NCBI RefSeq assembly: GCF_000004075.3 | Contig: NC_026655.2 | Span: 5,456,001-5,520,000 of the forward strand | Length of the DNA stretch: 64,000 nt | Direction of reading: 5' to 3' | From: Cucumis sativus | Lineage: Eukaryota > Streptophyta > Magnoliopsida > Cucurbitales > Cucurbitaceae | In this document: positions 49,955-62,283 of the stretch, in pieces | Layout of the letters: every line of letters starts with the position of its first letter | How positions within the stretch are numbered: the first letter of the stretch is position 1 | Notes under the pieces: generated by a model | The model's input: the letters and a program-made list of their open reading frames with translations, nothing else | What the model was told of the DNA's origin: nothing | Database searches by the model: none | Made by a program: the position numbers and the translations under genes

Positions 49955-51579
49955 CAAAATTCTACGTCAACTCTACTTCTGTTTCATTGTCTAATCTAAG
50001 TTTTAGTTTGGAATGATTGTAATTCATTGGTAATTTAAAGAAAAATTAATATTAGAACAAAAAAGGGAAAAACCAATTTAGTTTATAATTTGGGGTTCCT
50101 CCTTAGTGTGAGTTTTGCTCGTGTCTAATTTCAAAGCTACCAAACCATTCTCTTTGGACACAATGTCAGTAATGCACTCCTAACCAACTGAACATATGAT
50201 CAGAAAGCACTTTGAGCATTTGATATAATTTATGGGAGGACTTTGATTCCCAAAAATTGTTCATGGAAGTCATCTGGAGCCTTGGTCAGAGTCATTCATA
50301 AATAACTTATTTAACAAATGTCATCCATCTCTTTTATTATTCTTATAAATGACTCATTAAGAATGACATTTATCTCTTTTATTATACATATAGGACAAAG
50401 ATAACATCACTATAAGGTAAGAAATAAACTGTCTATACTGTCTCAAGATTATCACAAAACTCTATGAAACTTGGTAATAAATAATAGCATGATTTTCTAT
50501 TAAAAAACACTTTGTACTACGAAACAATCATTATTTATAAATCAATTTGTTGGGTTAACTTTATGTTATTATAGAATTTTGGGAATAGATTAAAAAAGTT
50601 TTAATTTAAATTGCTTTCCCCTGTTACTTTTTGTTCAATTTACTAAAAGAATTATCAATCTAAATATTATTTCCATCTATGGGTCTATTTCCATCCTATC
50701 TTCCCTCCATTTCAATCTCATCATTGGGTTGAAGAAATAAATTTCTCAAAAGTAGTTATCAGGTAGATTGCTGTCTTCATTTAATGCTATGAACTATTAA
50801 ATAATGAACAAATGTTATTATTTTTCAAAGTGATTTTAGCACACAACACTTAAAAATCTAACAACAAACTATAGTTATTCATATATGATTTGTTTTTTTG
50901 TTGGTTTGTTAAAGAAGTTATAAATGAAATGCTATAAACTAATGTAAATAATTTTAAAACTTCAAAATTGAAACTTTATTATGATTACAACTACCACTCT
51001 AAGAGGTAAATATTTGGTCATGAAATGTGATAAAAATTTTCAAACAAATAAATTCAAATGTAAACACTTAATTTAGAAATGGGAAATTTGGAAAGTCACT
51101 TTCACCAGCAAATTTGATTTAAAATATATATATATTTTTTTTTAAAAAAAGAAAAACTTTTATAGCATTTAATTGCTCTGAAATTTTCTTTCTCTAGAAG
51201 AAACCCAAGCAATTTCTTGGTTGATAAGCCAAACAAAGCCCTATTAATTCAAAGCACAAAAATCTGATCGGACTTCAAGGAAGAGTTTTTGAGAGCAATG
51301 ATTCCGGCTTATAGATAGACTTTTTCCTATTTTTTTCTTTTGATATTTCTTGCAAAGATCCAACTGCCTCTAGTCAGGTTTTAATAGCAAAAACAAAAAT
51401 CTTTCCATTTTGTTTATTTATTTATTTATTATTATAATCTCTACCCATTTCAATCGCATAGTCGGTTTTTCAGTATTATTTATATATATATATATATCTT
51501 TGGTTCTTTCTCTCAGTTTGTATCTTTTGGGCTGCCCCTTTTGGTCGCTCAATTCTGTTGGGATTTTTCTTCTGATGCC
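49955..51579. other. Intergenic, C2-GRAM 3' end to NBR1 promoter
   Basis: Probable C2-GRAM 3' UTR to about 50100, then AT-rich DNA with a TA tract (51125-51135) and an A/T run. From 51180 on the sequence is more balanced and includes ctctag and CT-rich parts that fit the NBR1 promoter and leader. A TA-rich stretch at 51480-51497 lies 85-100 bases before the NBR1 ATG. The 62-codon ORF at 51410-51598 overlaps the NBR1 start in another frame and is not a gene. Confidence 0.5.
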
Positions 51580-54500
51580 ATGGAGTCTACTATGGTGATT
51601 AAGGTTCGAATTTTCCTCTTTGTTCTATGGGTTTTTTGTCTTGTTGGTTTTCCTTAACGATGATGATGAGGATGATTGTGGCTGTGTTTGTCCTTGTGTT
51701 TGTTTATGTGATTGTCTTGTTTTGAGTGTATGCAATTTGTTTTTATTATTATGGGCGGAGGATTGTTAACTTTGTTCGTGATCTCGATCAATTTGAAATT
51801 TTTGCTTGCTGGGTGTGAGAGAATTCATAATCAATTCGTTTTAGCGAACCTCTATTTTCCATTTCGTTGGATTATGTTGTTGGTGTCTAACGTTTATATT
51901 GTTCTTTGTTTGATTAGAAAATAAGGCAAAAGTTAGATTGAGAATTGGGAAATTGGGGAAGGTTGACTTGAGTTGCTCAATTGTGGGGTATTATGGATTG
52001 ATGATGCTACGTTCTTAATGATTAATTCCATGTTATTTCAGATTTCGTATCAGTAGGGTTATAGTTCTGACTCTGGAAGTGGGAAATTCGTTGGTGTTTA
52101 CTGTATTATACCTTAAATCATAACTTTTTAAGGTTTCAATTTTCCAAACCAGTGGGGTTATAGTTGGAAGGCTTTGATTTTCGTCTGTGATATCCATATT
52201 TAATGGATGTCTGTTTTTGCATTGTTACGGACGTCTGCTTTCTTCATATATTGTGGTCTTGTTAGAAACAAAATGAACCCGACGTTCATTTTGTTTGCAA
52301 GTGCAGCTCGTGTTTGTTTTTTTCCTTTGATTTTTCCATTATCTATTTTTTAAAAAATGCTTAGGTCTGTCTTCACTTAATGAGGTGAATTTCACTTTTT
52401 TTGTCTCAAGGTTTATAGCTTCTTTCATTCATAAAGAGACATGGGTTGTTTGATTAACGAGCTGCCTAGTTCTTGAAGAGAGGCCGTGCTTTGAGCATGG
52501 ATTTTTTATGAATTGGGATGTTATTGCTTTTAGACACCAAGGCTTTTAAAAACATCAGAAGAAAAATCTTATACCAACTTTGTAATTAGTGTGCTCCCCT
52601 GAAAATTTTTACAGGTTAGGTATGGAGATATGCTGAGACGCTTCAGTGTAAAAGTAGATGAAAACAATAGATTGGATCTTGACATCAACGGTTTGAGATC
52701 AAAAGTAGTTGATCTCTTCAGCTTCTCTTCTGATACTGATTTTATATTGACTTACGTTGATGACGATGGTGATGTTGTCACCCTCGTTAATGGTGATGAT
52801 CTGGATGAAATGATGAGCCAACACTTGAGTTTCTTGAAAATTAATGTGCATTTGAGAAATAAGGAAAAAGGCCAATCTCATAATAAATCAGATGGAAGTT
52901 CTACCCGAATGACACCCGAAAGTTCATTTCAAAATGTTTTTCCTGGTATCTCCGAGGTTTTGAAATCTATGCCAGAGCCCTTGCCAGAATTTTGTTCACA
53001 GCTCCTCCTTGACATTGCTTCAAAAGCTGTTGCTAGTCCCGTGCTTTCTGAGCTTGCTCAAAGCTTTATTCGGTTGGGAAACCAAAACTCACACTCAAGT
53101 TCTCGGACCTCATCTGTTCCAGAGGTGAGCACACAGAATGTGGCCACTGAGTGTCCAACACCACCCCTAGGCGCAGATTCAAGAGCTTCAAAGAATGATG
53201 ACTTTCACCAAGAAACTGGGTCAAAATTTCAATGCAGTGGTTTTTCTACTAAAAATAGGAAGATAATTAACAGTGAGAATGTGACAAAGAACACTGGTGA
53301 GCCTATTGCTTCTGGACTTTCCATTGGGAAACCAGCTATTGCTGCTCGTTCCAGCAGCTCTTTTGATGGAAAGGAAAAGGAAAAACGCAGTGATGCATTT
53401 CTTAAGCTTGGTAACTCACATTGTTCACCTGCAACTTCTGTTGATCGTAGGTTTATTAATGAGTGCCCTTTCAGTGGAATACCTTGGGCTCCTCAACCAT
53501 ATTCGAGAACTGCAGGTATAGAGCCAGTAAGTAGCAGCAGTGGTAACACTGAATCTGCAGGAAGTATGTTCCATAAAGGTCCAATAGTTAACAGCAGTGA
53601 CTATGTTGGATCTGTGGGAAATATGTTCCATAAAGGTGTTATTTGTGATGGCTGTGGAGCCCGTCCAATTACTGGTCCGCGTTTCAAGTCCCGAGTGTAA
53701 GAATGAAAGATGAACCAATCTAAATCAATTAATTTACCTTTCATTTTCCATTGGTATCTGTTTCTAAATACCCCACTTTTTTTTGTCTTCTGGTATTCTT
53801 CAGGAAAGATAATTATGATCTCTGTAGCATCTGCTTTGCTAAAATGGGTAACGAGGCTGACTACATTAGGATCGATCGACCTGTCTCTTGCCGCTATCCA
53901 AGAATGAAAGCATTCAACCATAGAGTATGCAATTTTGATGATACAGCTTCTAATGCATCCTTTGTTTGTCATAACAATTTGATTTTGGTTTCAACGTCCT
54001 TTCTCTCATTGCAGTTTCCATTGTCTGGCCCTCGAATAATCGATCCTTTGAGAAGTTCTGTAAAGCAGACCAAGCTTGATAGTCACTTTGTAGCTGATGT
54101 TAATGTATTTGATGGCACTGTGATGACTCCACGTACCCCATTTACCAAGATATGGCGACTGCTTAATAGTGGGACTTCGAATTGGCCCCATGGTTCACAG
54201 CTAGTGTGGACTGGAGGACACAAGTTCAGCCATTCATTATCTGTTGAAATCGAGGTAGAAAAATATTATGTAGTTTGATCTTAGTATTTTTCTAAAAGAA
54301 ATACTTCTAAGACTTTTCTCAAATCATCTCTAGGTTCCTGAGGACGGACTTCCTCCGGGTCAGGAAATTGAAATTGCAGTTGACTTTACTACCCCTCCAT
54401 TTTGTGGTCAATACACCTCGTACTGGAGTATGGCATCTCCATCTGGCCACAAATTTGGGCAACGTGTTTGGGTTCTTATTCAGGTATTTATTTAATATAT

Positions 54501-55438
54501 GGTCATCTCAGTTTTTCTAGTGCTGTATATAGATTATGCCATAAGTTCATATGATTACACTACCTCATGAACCCAACTTTTTTTGTTTACAAACATGAAG
54601 GTTGATGAAGTACTTGGGATACCAGATTCCAATTATTCCCAAGCTTTGGACTTAAATTTACCCCCCATACCCATAAATCCTTCCCAAGAGGGTGTAGAAA
54701 AGAATTCAAAGACTCCTGCAGTTTCTGATGGTGTACTTTTCCCCCGTGATTCCATCCCCATCTTCGAACAAGTAAAACCTGATCATAGTCTGTCTCACCC
54801 GGATCTACAATTCCTCGTAGATGAGGGTATTCTAGTTGTTGAAGGCCCTGCTGCTACTTCTTCTAAGGATGATAATTTGGGTTCGTCCTGCTCTGCTGTC
54901 GACTGTCATGGAGTTCTACCAAGTTCAACCAATGTTCCCTCTAAGTCATGCCCTTTTATTGATTTTCCTGCACCAACTCCTCCTGCAAACCCATTTCCAA
55001 CACCATCCCCCAAGCTTTCTCCCGCATCATCCGAACATGTCATTGCCAATAATGCCAATAATGGCAATAACGGCAATAACGGCAATAACTTGGTTGAAGA
55101 AACTCTTCTTAAAACACTCGAGGATATGGGATTCAAACAGGTTGATCTAAACAAGGAAGTACTAAAGAGGAACGAGTATGATCTAGGAAAGTCAGTGGAT
55201 GAACTCTGCGGAGTTGCTGAATGGGATCCGATCCTTGATGAGTTGGAGGAAATGGTTAGTAATCTGTTTAGCAAAGTTGCTAATCCTTGATTTCTCAAGT
55301 GTTGGTTTATGATTATAATAAAATATATTTGTGTTATAGGGATTCAACGACAAGGAAATGAACAAAAGACTTCTGATGAAGAACAATGGCAGCATGAAGC
55401 AAGTAGTGATGGAACTTCTTTATGGGGAGAAGGCTTAG
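51580..55438 (+). CDS. NBR1: NBR1 selective autophagy receptor
   Basis: Cargo receptor that links ubiquitinated aggregates to ATG8 on autophagosomes. Seven exons: 51580-51603, 52615-53696, 53804-53924, 54015-54254, 54334-54483, 54601-55254 and 55340-55438, joining in frame to 789 aa. Domains in order: PB1 (about 5-92, with Lys8/Arg10 and an acidic DDDGD...NGDDLDEM patch), ZZ zinc finger (about 348-395, CDGCG...LCSICF), the four-tryptophan FW domain (about 420-540, KIWRLLNSGTSNWPHG, LVWTGGHKF, YWSMASPSG, RVWVLIQV), UBA1 (about 695-735), LIR motif WDPI (747-750), and UBA2 (754-789). This order matches plant NBR1/Joka2. The first exon encodes only eight residues and is followed by a 1011-base intron with a weak donor (aag|gttcga). 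UBA2 is split by the last intron; reading through it would replace UBA2 with a short tail. A 19-codon duplication precedes the ZZ finger. Confidence 0.96.
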
Positions 55439-56411
55439 TTGAAGAAAGGGCCCTCAAAAGTCAAAACTATGGATTAGAATGTGAATATATATTGCAAACT
55501 AAATAAATCTATGGATATGACACTGTTGTGTTGGCTCTGTTAACTAGGGATGAGTTTCATGTTTTGTTGGAGTGGTCTTTTGAGTCATTTCTAGTTTCTG
55601 TTTAATCTGTCTTTTCTCTTTGCAAAGGTACATACATTCCTCTTCTAACTTTTGTTCTATTCAGTTAATATATATTGAAAACCTTTCTGTTTAACTATAA
55701 ACTCCCTTTTTTTTAAAGCACTTTCTAGCTGAAATGTTTAATTCTCTCTCATTTTGACTATGATTGATTTTTTAATTTTTGAATAAATCATGCTCGTTCA
55801 ATAATCGTAATCGAAATGTCCATAGCGCTACTACATCATTTGATTCTTCTAACTCATGTAAATCGTAGTGATAGAAATTTTCTAAAATTTAAAAATATTA
55901 AATTATACATCAAATTGAGTTTAATTTTTAAAACTACAAGTCTCGTTCTTAAACTACTTAATTTTTTTTACAATTCCCGAATATAGTTGGTGGTCTCAAC
56001 CCTATCACCAAGATGGTCACTAAGATTATGATCCTTTTCACAAAAGTAAAAAAAAAGTGGACCAGTAGTTTATCTGACTTTATAACAAGATACCATAAAC
56101 ATAAAGTTATCATATCCCATAATCATACTATTAGAACAGTTAATTTGGTCAAAATACACCGAACGTCTTGTTTACAAATATTAAATTAAATTGATTTTAA
56201 TGATGGACTATATATATTCAAGAAATTAAGAGTAATTTTTCATAATGATTTAATTTAAAAAATACTATGAGTTGGAAAAGAAGTTTGTAAGTTTAATTAC
56301 TTAAGAAAGAAAAAAAAAAAAAAGAAAAAAACAAGACCTCTGGGTTTCAAAAATTGATAATGAACAAAGTTTCAAATTCAATTCATCGGTTCGAATTCGA
56401 ACTTGAAATCC
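55439..56411. other. Intergenic, NBR1 3' end to 3' end of the 136-aa gene
   Basis: Convergent 3' ends. NBR1 3' UTR sequence probably runs to about 55700 (T-rich, with ttaatatatattgaaaacc). The remainder is AT-rich with a poly-A run near 56309-56322. No coding signal. Confidence 0.5.
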
Positions 56412-56822
56412 CTAATAATTGAATCTCCTGGAAGAAGCCCTATTAAACAAATTCCTCAAACTATTACAACTCTCTCGCCTTTTCCGCTGACTCCGCCCAC
56501 CGCCGCTCTCAGCTTCCCGGAATCCATCCCCGTCCAGCACCAGCCCCGCCTCTAGCTTCTTCGAAACCGTCACGATCTCATACGAATCCCACAGCGACTG
56601 TGCGAAGTCCCATCTCCGATCGCTGACGGTACTAGTCCGGCTCCGAATAGCCTCAATCTTGAACCTAGACGGCATGGGTCTGGAGTTCCGGCGATGGGCA
56701 TCGAATTCACTAGCAGGCTTTGAAGTGCCGGTGTGGCTGTGCCATGCCTGAGCGACGGCCTTGAGGATTTCGAGATGACGATCGTCGTCATGGAGCTGAT
56801 GAAGGTCTGGTTTCTTCTTCAT
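56412..56822 (-). CDS. Uncharacterised plant protein, 136 aa
   Basis: Single exon from the ATG at 56822 (MKKKPDLHQLHDDDRHLEIL); the ORF is open 31 codons further up, but those residues look like leader translation. The GC content (over 50 percent) contrasts with AT-rich flanks and supports coding. Visible features: a His/Asp-rich N-terminus, KAVAQAWHSHTGTSKP, a basic stretch PMPSRFKIEAIRSRTS, SDRRWDFAQSLWDSYEIVTV with SKKLEAGLVLDGDG, and a basic Ser/Arg-rich end (RESCNSLRNLFNRASSRRFN). I associate the DFAQSLWDSYEIVTVSKKLE block with a small plant-only family of unknown function. No signal peptide or membrane segment. Divergent with PCH2, 1366 bases apart. Confidence 0.75.
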   Translation of the reverse strand: MKKKPDLHQLHDDDRHLEILKAVAQAWHSHTGTSKPASEFDAHRRNSRPMPSRFKIEAIRSRTSTVSDRRWDFAQSLWDSYEIVTVSKKLEAGLVLDGDGFREAESGGGRSQRKRRESCNSLRNLFNRASSRRFNY

Positions 56823-58188
56823 AATGTGTGCGCGTGTGTGTGTGTATGTGGGGATTAAGGAATTGAAACTGGGGGCGGGGCCATTGTTTATGATGAGGTT
56901 CAATGACAACCTCAAATTTGGGGGTTTCTTCCGAGAGAGATGGGTTTTGATTTTTGGTACTTTTACAGTTAAACACTGTGGACCTTACATTTGGATTTTT
57001 GTTCTACTTTCTTCTTCTTCACTCTTCTTCTTCTCTCTAAATTTAGATCATTCGTTTATGATCACCAATTCAATTCTCCGTTGTTAATTCTTTTAAACAT
57101 GTTTTTGGAATTCTTCAAATTTCCATTCACTATTTAGTGAATACGAATAGTCAAAGATGCAATTTTATTATTTCATTACCATATTTTGGCATTACATGTG
57201 TTAGCATTTGAGTTATTTGTGCTTTGAGTTACATTTTTATTGAAAATACACAAATCTAAAAATACTGAAAAATATAAGCATATAATGAATGCAACTTGAG
57301 ATAACCTCTACCTATATATATAATTTGACATGTAATCAAACTATATTTTCATTTATTTTGTAGATCAACCACAATTAGTAACCATTACTTTTGTGGAAAA
57401 TAATGGAGAAAATAATGAATAGAAGGAAGAGATAATACGACAATTTTCATATGGTTGTAATATGACTTTTTGCCTAATCCAAATGCTTAAAAGTTTAGTT
57501 TTGAATGCCATGTAATTGTCGAGCATATGAGCATAGTTAAAAGTTAACACATAATTCTTTTGTTGAGGTTTGAGGTTTAAATTTTTATGTTCACGTTAAT
57601 GTACTAGAAAGATTTCAAGTAAGTGTTTATGATTTTAAACAAGGAATTTTTTAAAAGTACAAGAAATTGCAAAATTATTTACACCCTTCCGTATAGAATA
57701 AATTTGAAAAAGAAAAAAAATTTATAAGCTTACATGAAATAAACATAAATATACTACGATCATGTATCCAATCTAAACGAGATCTTATATCCTAATTTAA
57801 ATAATCTTATATAGACGATTAACAATATTGATACATAACAAAATAAAGGAACGGTACAGTATTTAATAGTGAAAATATATATACAATACTTAAAATATTC
57901 TATTTTTTTCTTATTCTAAAAAAACATTAGAACAATTTAGCCAATAAATAAATTAGGGGTCACATATTGATTTAATATCCAAATTCGAACGGAGAGAGTC
58001 TTTCTCCGTCGTCTATTTTCCCGCCCATTCTTCCAAAACCAACACTCCCATTTTCTCTGCCTCCTTCCGGTAGGTTTTCTTCACCCATTTTATCTCCGGC
58101 GCTCCATTTCGATTCCATGTTATACATTTCTCAGCGCCTTTCCAATCTTCATCCCTTCTCAAATCCTCTTCATTTCCAGTGAAAATAA
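56823..58188. promoter_or_regulatory. Divergent intergenic region, 136-aa gene / PCH2
   Basis: A (GT)n tract at about 56828-56850 lies in the leader of the minus-strand gene, and CTT repeats at 57010-57035 are AAG on its strand. The middle (57100-57950) is AT-rich without coding signal. The last 200 bases before 58189 are C/T-rich, as in a PCH2 5' UTR. Confidence 0.5.
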
Positions 58189-61100
58189 ATGAGTGCTCCC
58201 ATGGAGATTTCTTTCCCAAACCCTCCCTTAGAAGCCCAGATGTCTGAATCAAATGGCATCAGCTCCGAGTCAGCTGCTTCTTCTATTGTAAATGAAGACA
58301 AAATTCTCGTTTCAGGTACTTCTTTAACAGTTTCTGTGTCATATTCTCTCAAGCATTTCTGTGCTTGTTTTCAATTTCAGAGCTTTGTGGTCTGTCTCTT
58401 ATTTTCTTTTGAATTTTGTGTTGTATTTTAGTCGAGGTGTGCTTAAAATCCTCCAGCACTGCTCGGATTGAAGATGTTCGGTTGGCCGTTGAGAGGTATA
58501 GTGCTGGAAATGTGTATTAAGCTTTTTGATATTTGATGATTTGGATAGGGAAATTGGATTTTGGGTTGTTTTGTTCCACGAACTCTCTGGATTTTTTTTG
58601 AACTTGAAGTTTTCTTAAGTCAATTCACATTGCTTGAAGATGAGGTTGTCAATTTTGTGTTTTCTAATTTGCAGAATGCTTGAGAAGAGAAGTTTAAGCT
58701 ATGTTGATGGGCCTATTCCAGTGCCGCTTGATGACGCTTTTCTCACAGAAAACGTGCATGGAATCCGAATTTGCGACTCTGGTATTTTCTTTTTCAATTT
58801 ATACGCACCACTGTTTAGGCATAAAAGAGGAATGGATTGGTACCAATGGGTAAAGGAGTTAATAACTTGATTTCTCTAGAAAGTATATAAATTTTGTCAG
58901 TTTTGTTGTCTATAGAAGTTATGGAGGAATTAGCTAACGAAGTAATCCATCCACTTGTGGGCTAAGGGTTTAAAATGCTAGAAAAATGAAAATTTTCTTA
59001 GCAGAGAGTTTGATTATTCCATTAATTTCTGTCATCTTATCTTGGAAACCTTAATTGTAAACACCTTTTGGTGTCGGGTTTATCTCTTTGTTTCATTAAT
59101 CAATGAAATGTTTCTATTTCCAAAAAAATTCGTAGATAAGGTAGATATTCATTACCCTGGTTATGATGCCGGATTTGTGTTTTTGGCAGACGACGGCGTG
59201 CAAAGCCATGACATTCTCTTGTTCTGGCAAGTCAAACCTGTTGTTCATGTCTTTCAGGTGAAGGTCACTTAGTCATTTATATTGGTTTTCTTCCGTACTC
59301 TACTGTATGACTGATATTTTCACTGCATTAGTTCACTTCTTTTGTTATAAATTTACCAACTTTTTTGGTGCACGAATGACCGCCTTTGTTCCTTTTAAAT
59401 TCTGTAGCATAAAATGACAAAAGTCTAATTATTCACGATATATGATAGTAATGCTATTCTGCATGTTTGTTTTCTTCATTTCCATTATGTTGGGACTTTA
59501 TTTTTCACTTGGTGTGGTTAGATTGATGTATATTATTTATGTATTGCTCGTTTAGCTTTCTGAAGAAGGACCCTGCGAGGAACTTGGTGGGGAAGGACAG
59601 ATTTCTAGTTTTAATGAATGGATACTTCCTGCCAAGGAGTTTGACGGGATATGGGAAAGGTTAGCTGTCATTTTGTTTGTTTATTTCTCTTTTACGCCAT
59701 TTATGCCACAGCTTCCTTTTGACGAATCAACCTTGTCAAATTCTCCTGCAGTTTAATTTTTGAGTCTGGTCTCAAGCAAAGGCTTCTTCGATATGCTGCT
59801 AGTGCTTTGTTATTCACTGAAAAGGGTGTCGATCCATTCCTAGTTTCATGGAATCGGTAAGGGAAGTCTTCTCTGTTTCAGCATTACGATGGTTCTAAGA
59901 ATTTACAAGGGTGGTTATAAGACATAATGTTCATTGCTGAACTATTTGTGGAGTTCTCTGTCATTAGCTTTCTTATTTTTACTTTCCTATATATGTTTGC
60001 CAACTAGAATCTAAAATTTATCCTCGGGATTGTATTATCTACTAATGTTTGTTGTGCGCATTTACCGGGTATTAAGCCGACTCCAATTTTGTGTTCTTTA
60101 CCTCTATGGCACGACTTTTTACATTTTGGGATGAACCCCCCAAAGAAAAGACATCTCAATGCATATAAAAATGACCATCCAAAATCCTAATTTAGATGTC
60201 AAAATTGTGTGAGAAAATCACGAACCTCATCTAATTGATGTTGGCGTCTATCCCTCCGGAATTTAAATGCGCTACTGTGCAATTTAGGGATGCTTTATCA
60301 TGTTTTACACGATGTGTATGCCCAGTTTGTCAAGATGACCTATAAATCCAAGAGGGTAACATATAATTCTCGTCTTTTTACGTGCTCACAGGATTGTCCT
60401 ATTACATGGACCTCCAGGAACTGGTAAGACCTCTTTATGCAAAGCACTGGCTCAAAAACTGTCGATAAGATATTTGTCGAGGTTTGTTAGTAGATTCTAT
60501 TGCTTTGCTCCAGTATTTATTCCATATTTATAATATAATAAAGATACAACTGTCCCTTGTTATTGATTAGTTTCATTTCCATTATATTCAGATACCCACA
60601 CAGCGTACTCATTGAAGTTAATGCACATTCACTGTTTAGCAAATGGTTTTCTGAAAGTGGCAAGCTGGTATGGCTTTCTTCATCAATAGATGACCTGCAT
60701 TCTTAATGAATTTTCACTTTGTTCTAGGCGGAGATCGTTTTAATTTGATGTAGCGAACACTTACATATGTTCGGTATTTTGGCTCTATGCCTCTATCGTA
60801 TTCAAGAATACATGTTTCCCTTAATAGGTAGCAAAGCTATTCCAGAAGATTCAAGAGATGATAGAGGAAGAAGACAATCTGGTATTTGTTTTGATTGGTG
60901 AGACTTACTTTAGAAGGTTGTTAATTCCATGCTTGTCCTTCTTCGACTTCATCTTTTGTATTTACATATTTTGCGGTTTGTAGATGAAGTGGAAAGCTTA
61001 GCTGCTGCTAGAAAGGCTGCTTTGTCTGGTTCAGAACCTTCAGATTCCATTAGGGTATGCCATTGCCTTTTTTTTTGGTCCCTCTTTCCACCCTTAATCA

Positions 61101-62283
61101 TCCTATCTGACCAAAAGAAAGAGAGAAAGAAAGAAAGAAAGAAAGAAAGAATATGCTTTTATAAATTATACAGGCCACTAGCCTCGTAATTCAGCTGATG
61201 CATATACAACTCCGAACTGTAATATCACAGGTTGTCAATGCGCTACTTACACAGATAGACAAGTTGAAATCGTCACCAAATGTAGTGATTCTGACAACTT
61301 CCAATATAACAGCAGCTATTGGTGAGTTCACAATCAAATGATGTAAAGTAAAGATTTATCTCTACAAAAAAAAAAAAAATTTGGTCGCGTAATTACGATT
61401 TGGATTTAAAACTTTTGTGGACCGTTTCTGGAAGCTGGCAGTTGGCATACTCATCTGAGTGCAACTAGTCACTAGAAAAAAAAGGAAAAGGTAAGAAAAC
61501 TGAAATCGTTTCAACTTTTGTACTCTGGAGGCTACAATTTCTCTTTCTCGAGCAAAGATAAAAACAATTCCCAAGTGTGTAGCCCCTCACTAAATGTTCC
61601 AATTCCCACTCATTTTCTTCTGATTTTCATTTTCAATTTTCTACAAATCTCAGTACTTGAATTAACTAAAATTTGGATTTCAGATATTGCATTTGTGGAT
61701 CGAGCAGATATCAAAGCATATGTTGGTCCACCAACTCTTCAAGCACGTTATGAAATCCTAAGGTCCTGCTTGCAAGAGCTTATACGCACTGGAATTTTGT
61801 CAACTTCTGAGGTCCATACACACTTAATAATTGCAGCTTTAGCATCACTTTTGGCTTCCTTGGATTCTCGTTGAAACAGAGTACATAGCCCATAGGCATT
61901 CATGATTCTCACCATTTCTAAATTTCTTAGGGTTGTGACCACTCTATGCTTCCTAACTATGCTGGTTTGAAAGAGAAAGTAAACATTCCAGAGACTGAGA
62001 AGGTTGATGTACCGCTTCACATCAGCAAACTATTGCTTAAGGTTGCTGAAGCATGCGAGGTCTGTAACAAAAATATTGGGTGCCTAATGATTCCGCGAGT
62101 CCTTCAATGGCCCCTGAACCATTTATTGAATTTTGTTCACAGGGTTGTAGCGGACGTTTCTTAAGAAAGCTCCCATTCTTAGCGCACGCGACTCTAGCCA
62201 ATCCATGTACTGGCGATCCTTCAAAGTTCTTGTTCGCAATGTTGGAAACGGCCAGGAGGGACCGAACAGAGTTACCTGAATGA
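58189..62283 (+). CDS. PCH2: PCH2/TRIP13-type AAA+ ATPase (pachytene checkpoint protein 2 homologue)
   Basis: Remodels HORMA-domain proteins (ASY1 in meiosis, MAD2 at the spindle checkpoint). Fourteen exons: 58189-58315, 58432-58495, 58675-58781, 59190-59257, 59556-59659, 59752-59856, 60392-60481, 60592-60667, 60828-60897, 60984-61054, 61231-61321, 61684-61811, 61931-62059 and 62143-62283. All keep frame, giving 456 aa, near the family length. Residues 1-150 form the HORMA-substrate-binding N-terminal domain ([19 protein letters not shown]). The AAA+ core has Walker [10 protein letters not shown] (198-206, Lys204), Walker B VLIDEVES (Asp271, Glu272), sensor-1 TTSN (Asn319) and the arginine-finger region [14 protein letters not shown] (Arg331). 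The C-terminus has [16 protein letters not shown]. All key residues are present, so an active enzyme is expected. Confidence 0.95.
61124..61150. repeat. (GAAA)n microsatellite in a PCH2 intron
   Basis: About six to seven GAAA units inside the intron between 61054 and 61231. It lengthens a random ORF there and carries no coding meaning. Confidence 0.9.

Noticed and set aside
54906-55298. 130-codon minus-strand ORF
   Set aside because: Antisense shadow of NBR1 exon 6, including its AAT-GGC repeats.
56385-56402. ggttcgaattcgaac, resembling a tRNA B box
   Set aside because: It is a simple palindrome with no matching A box or acceptor stem around it; no tRNA can be folded.
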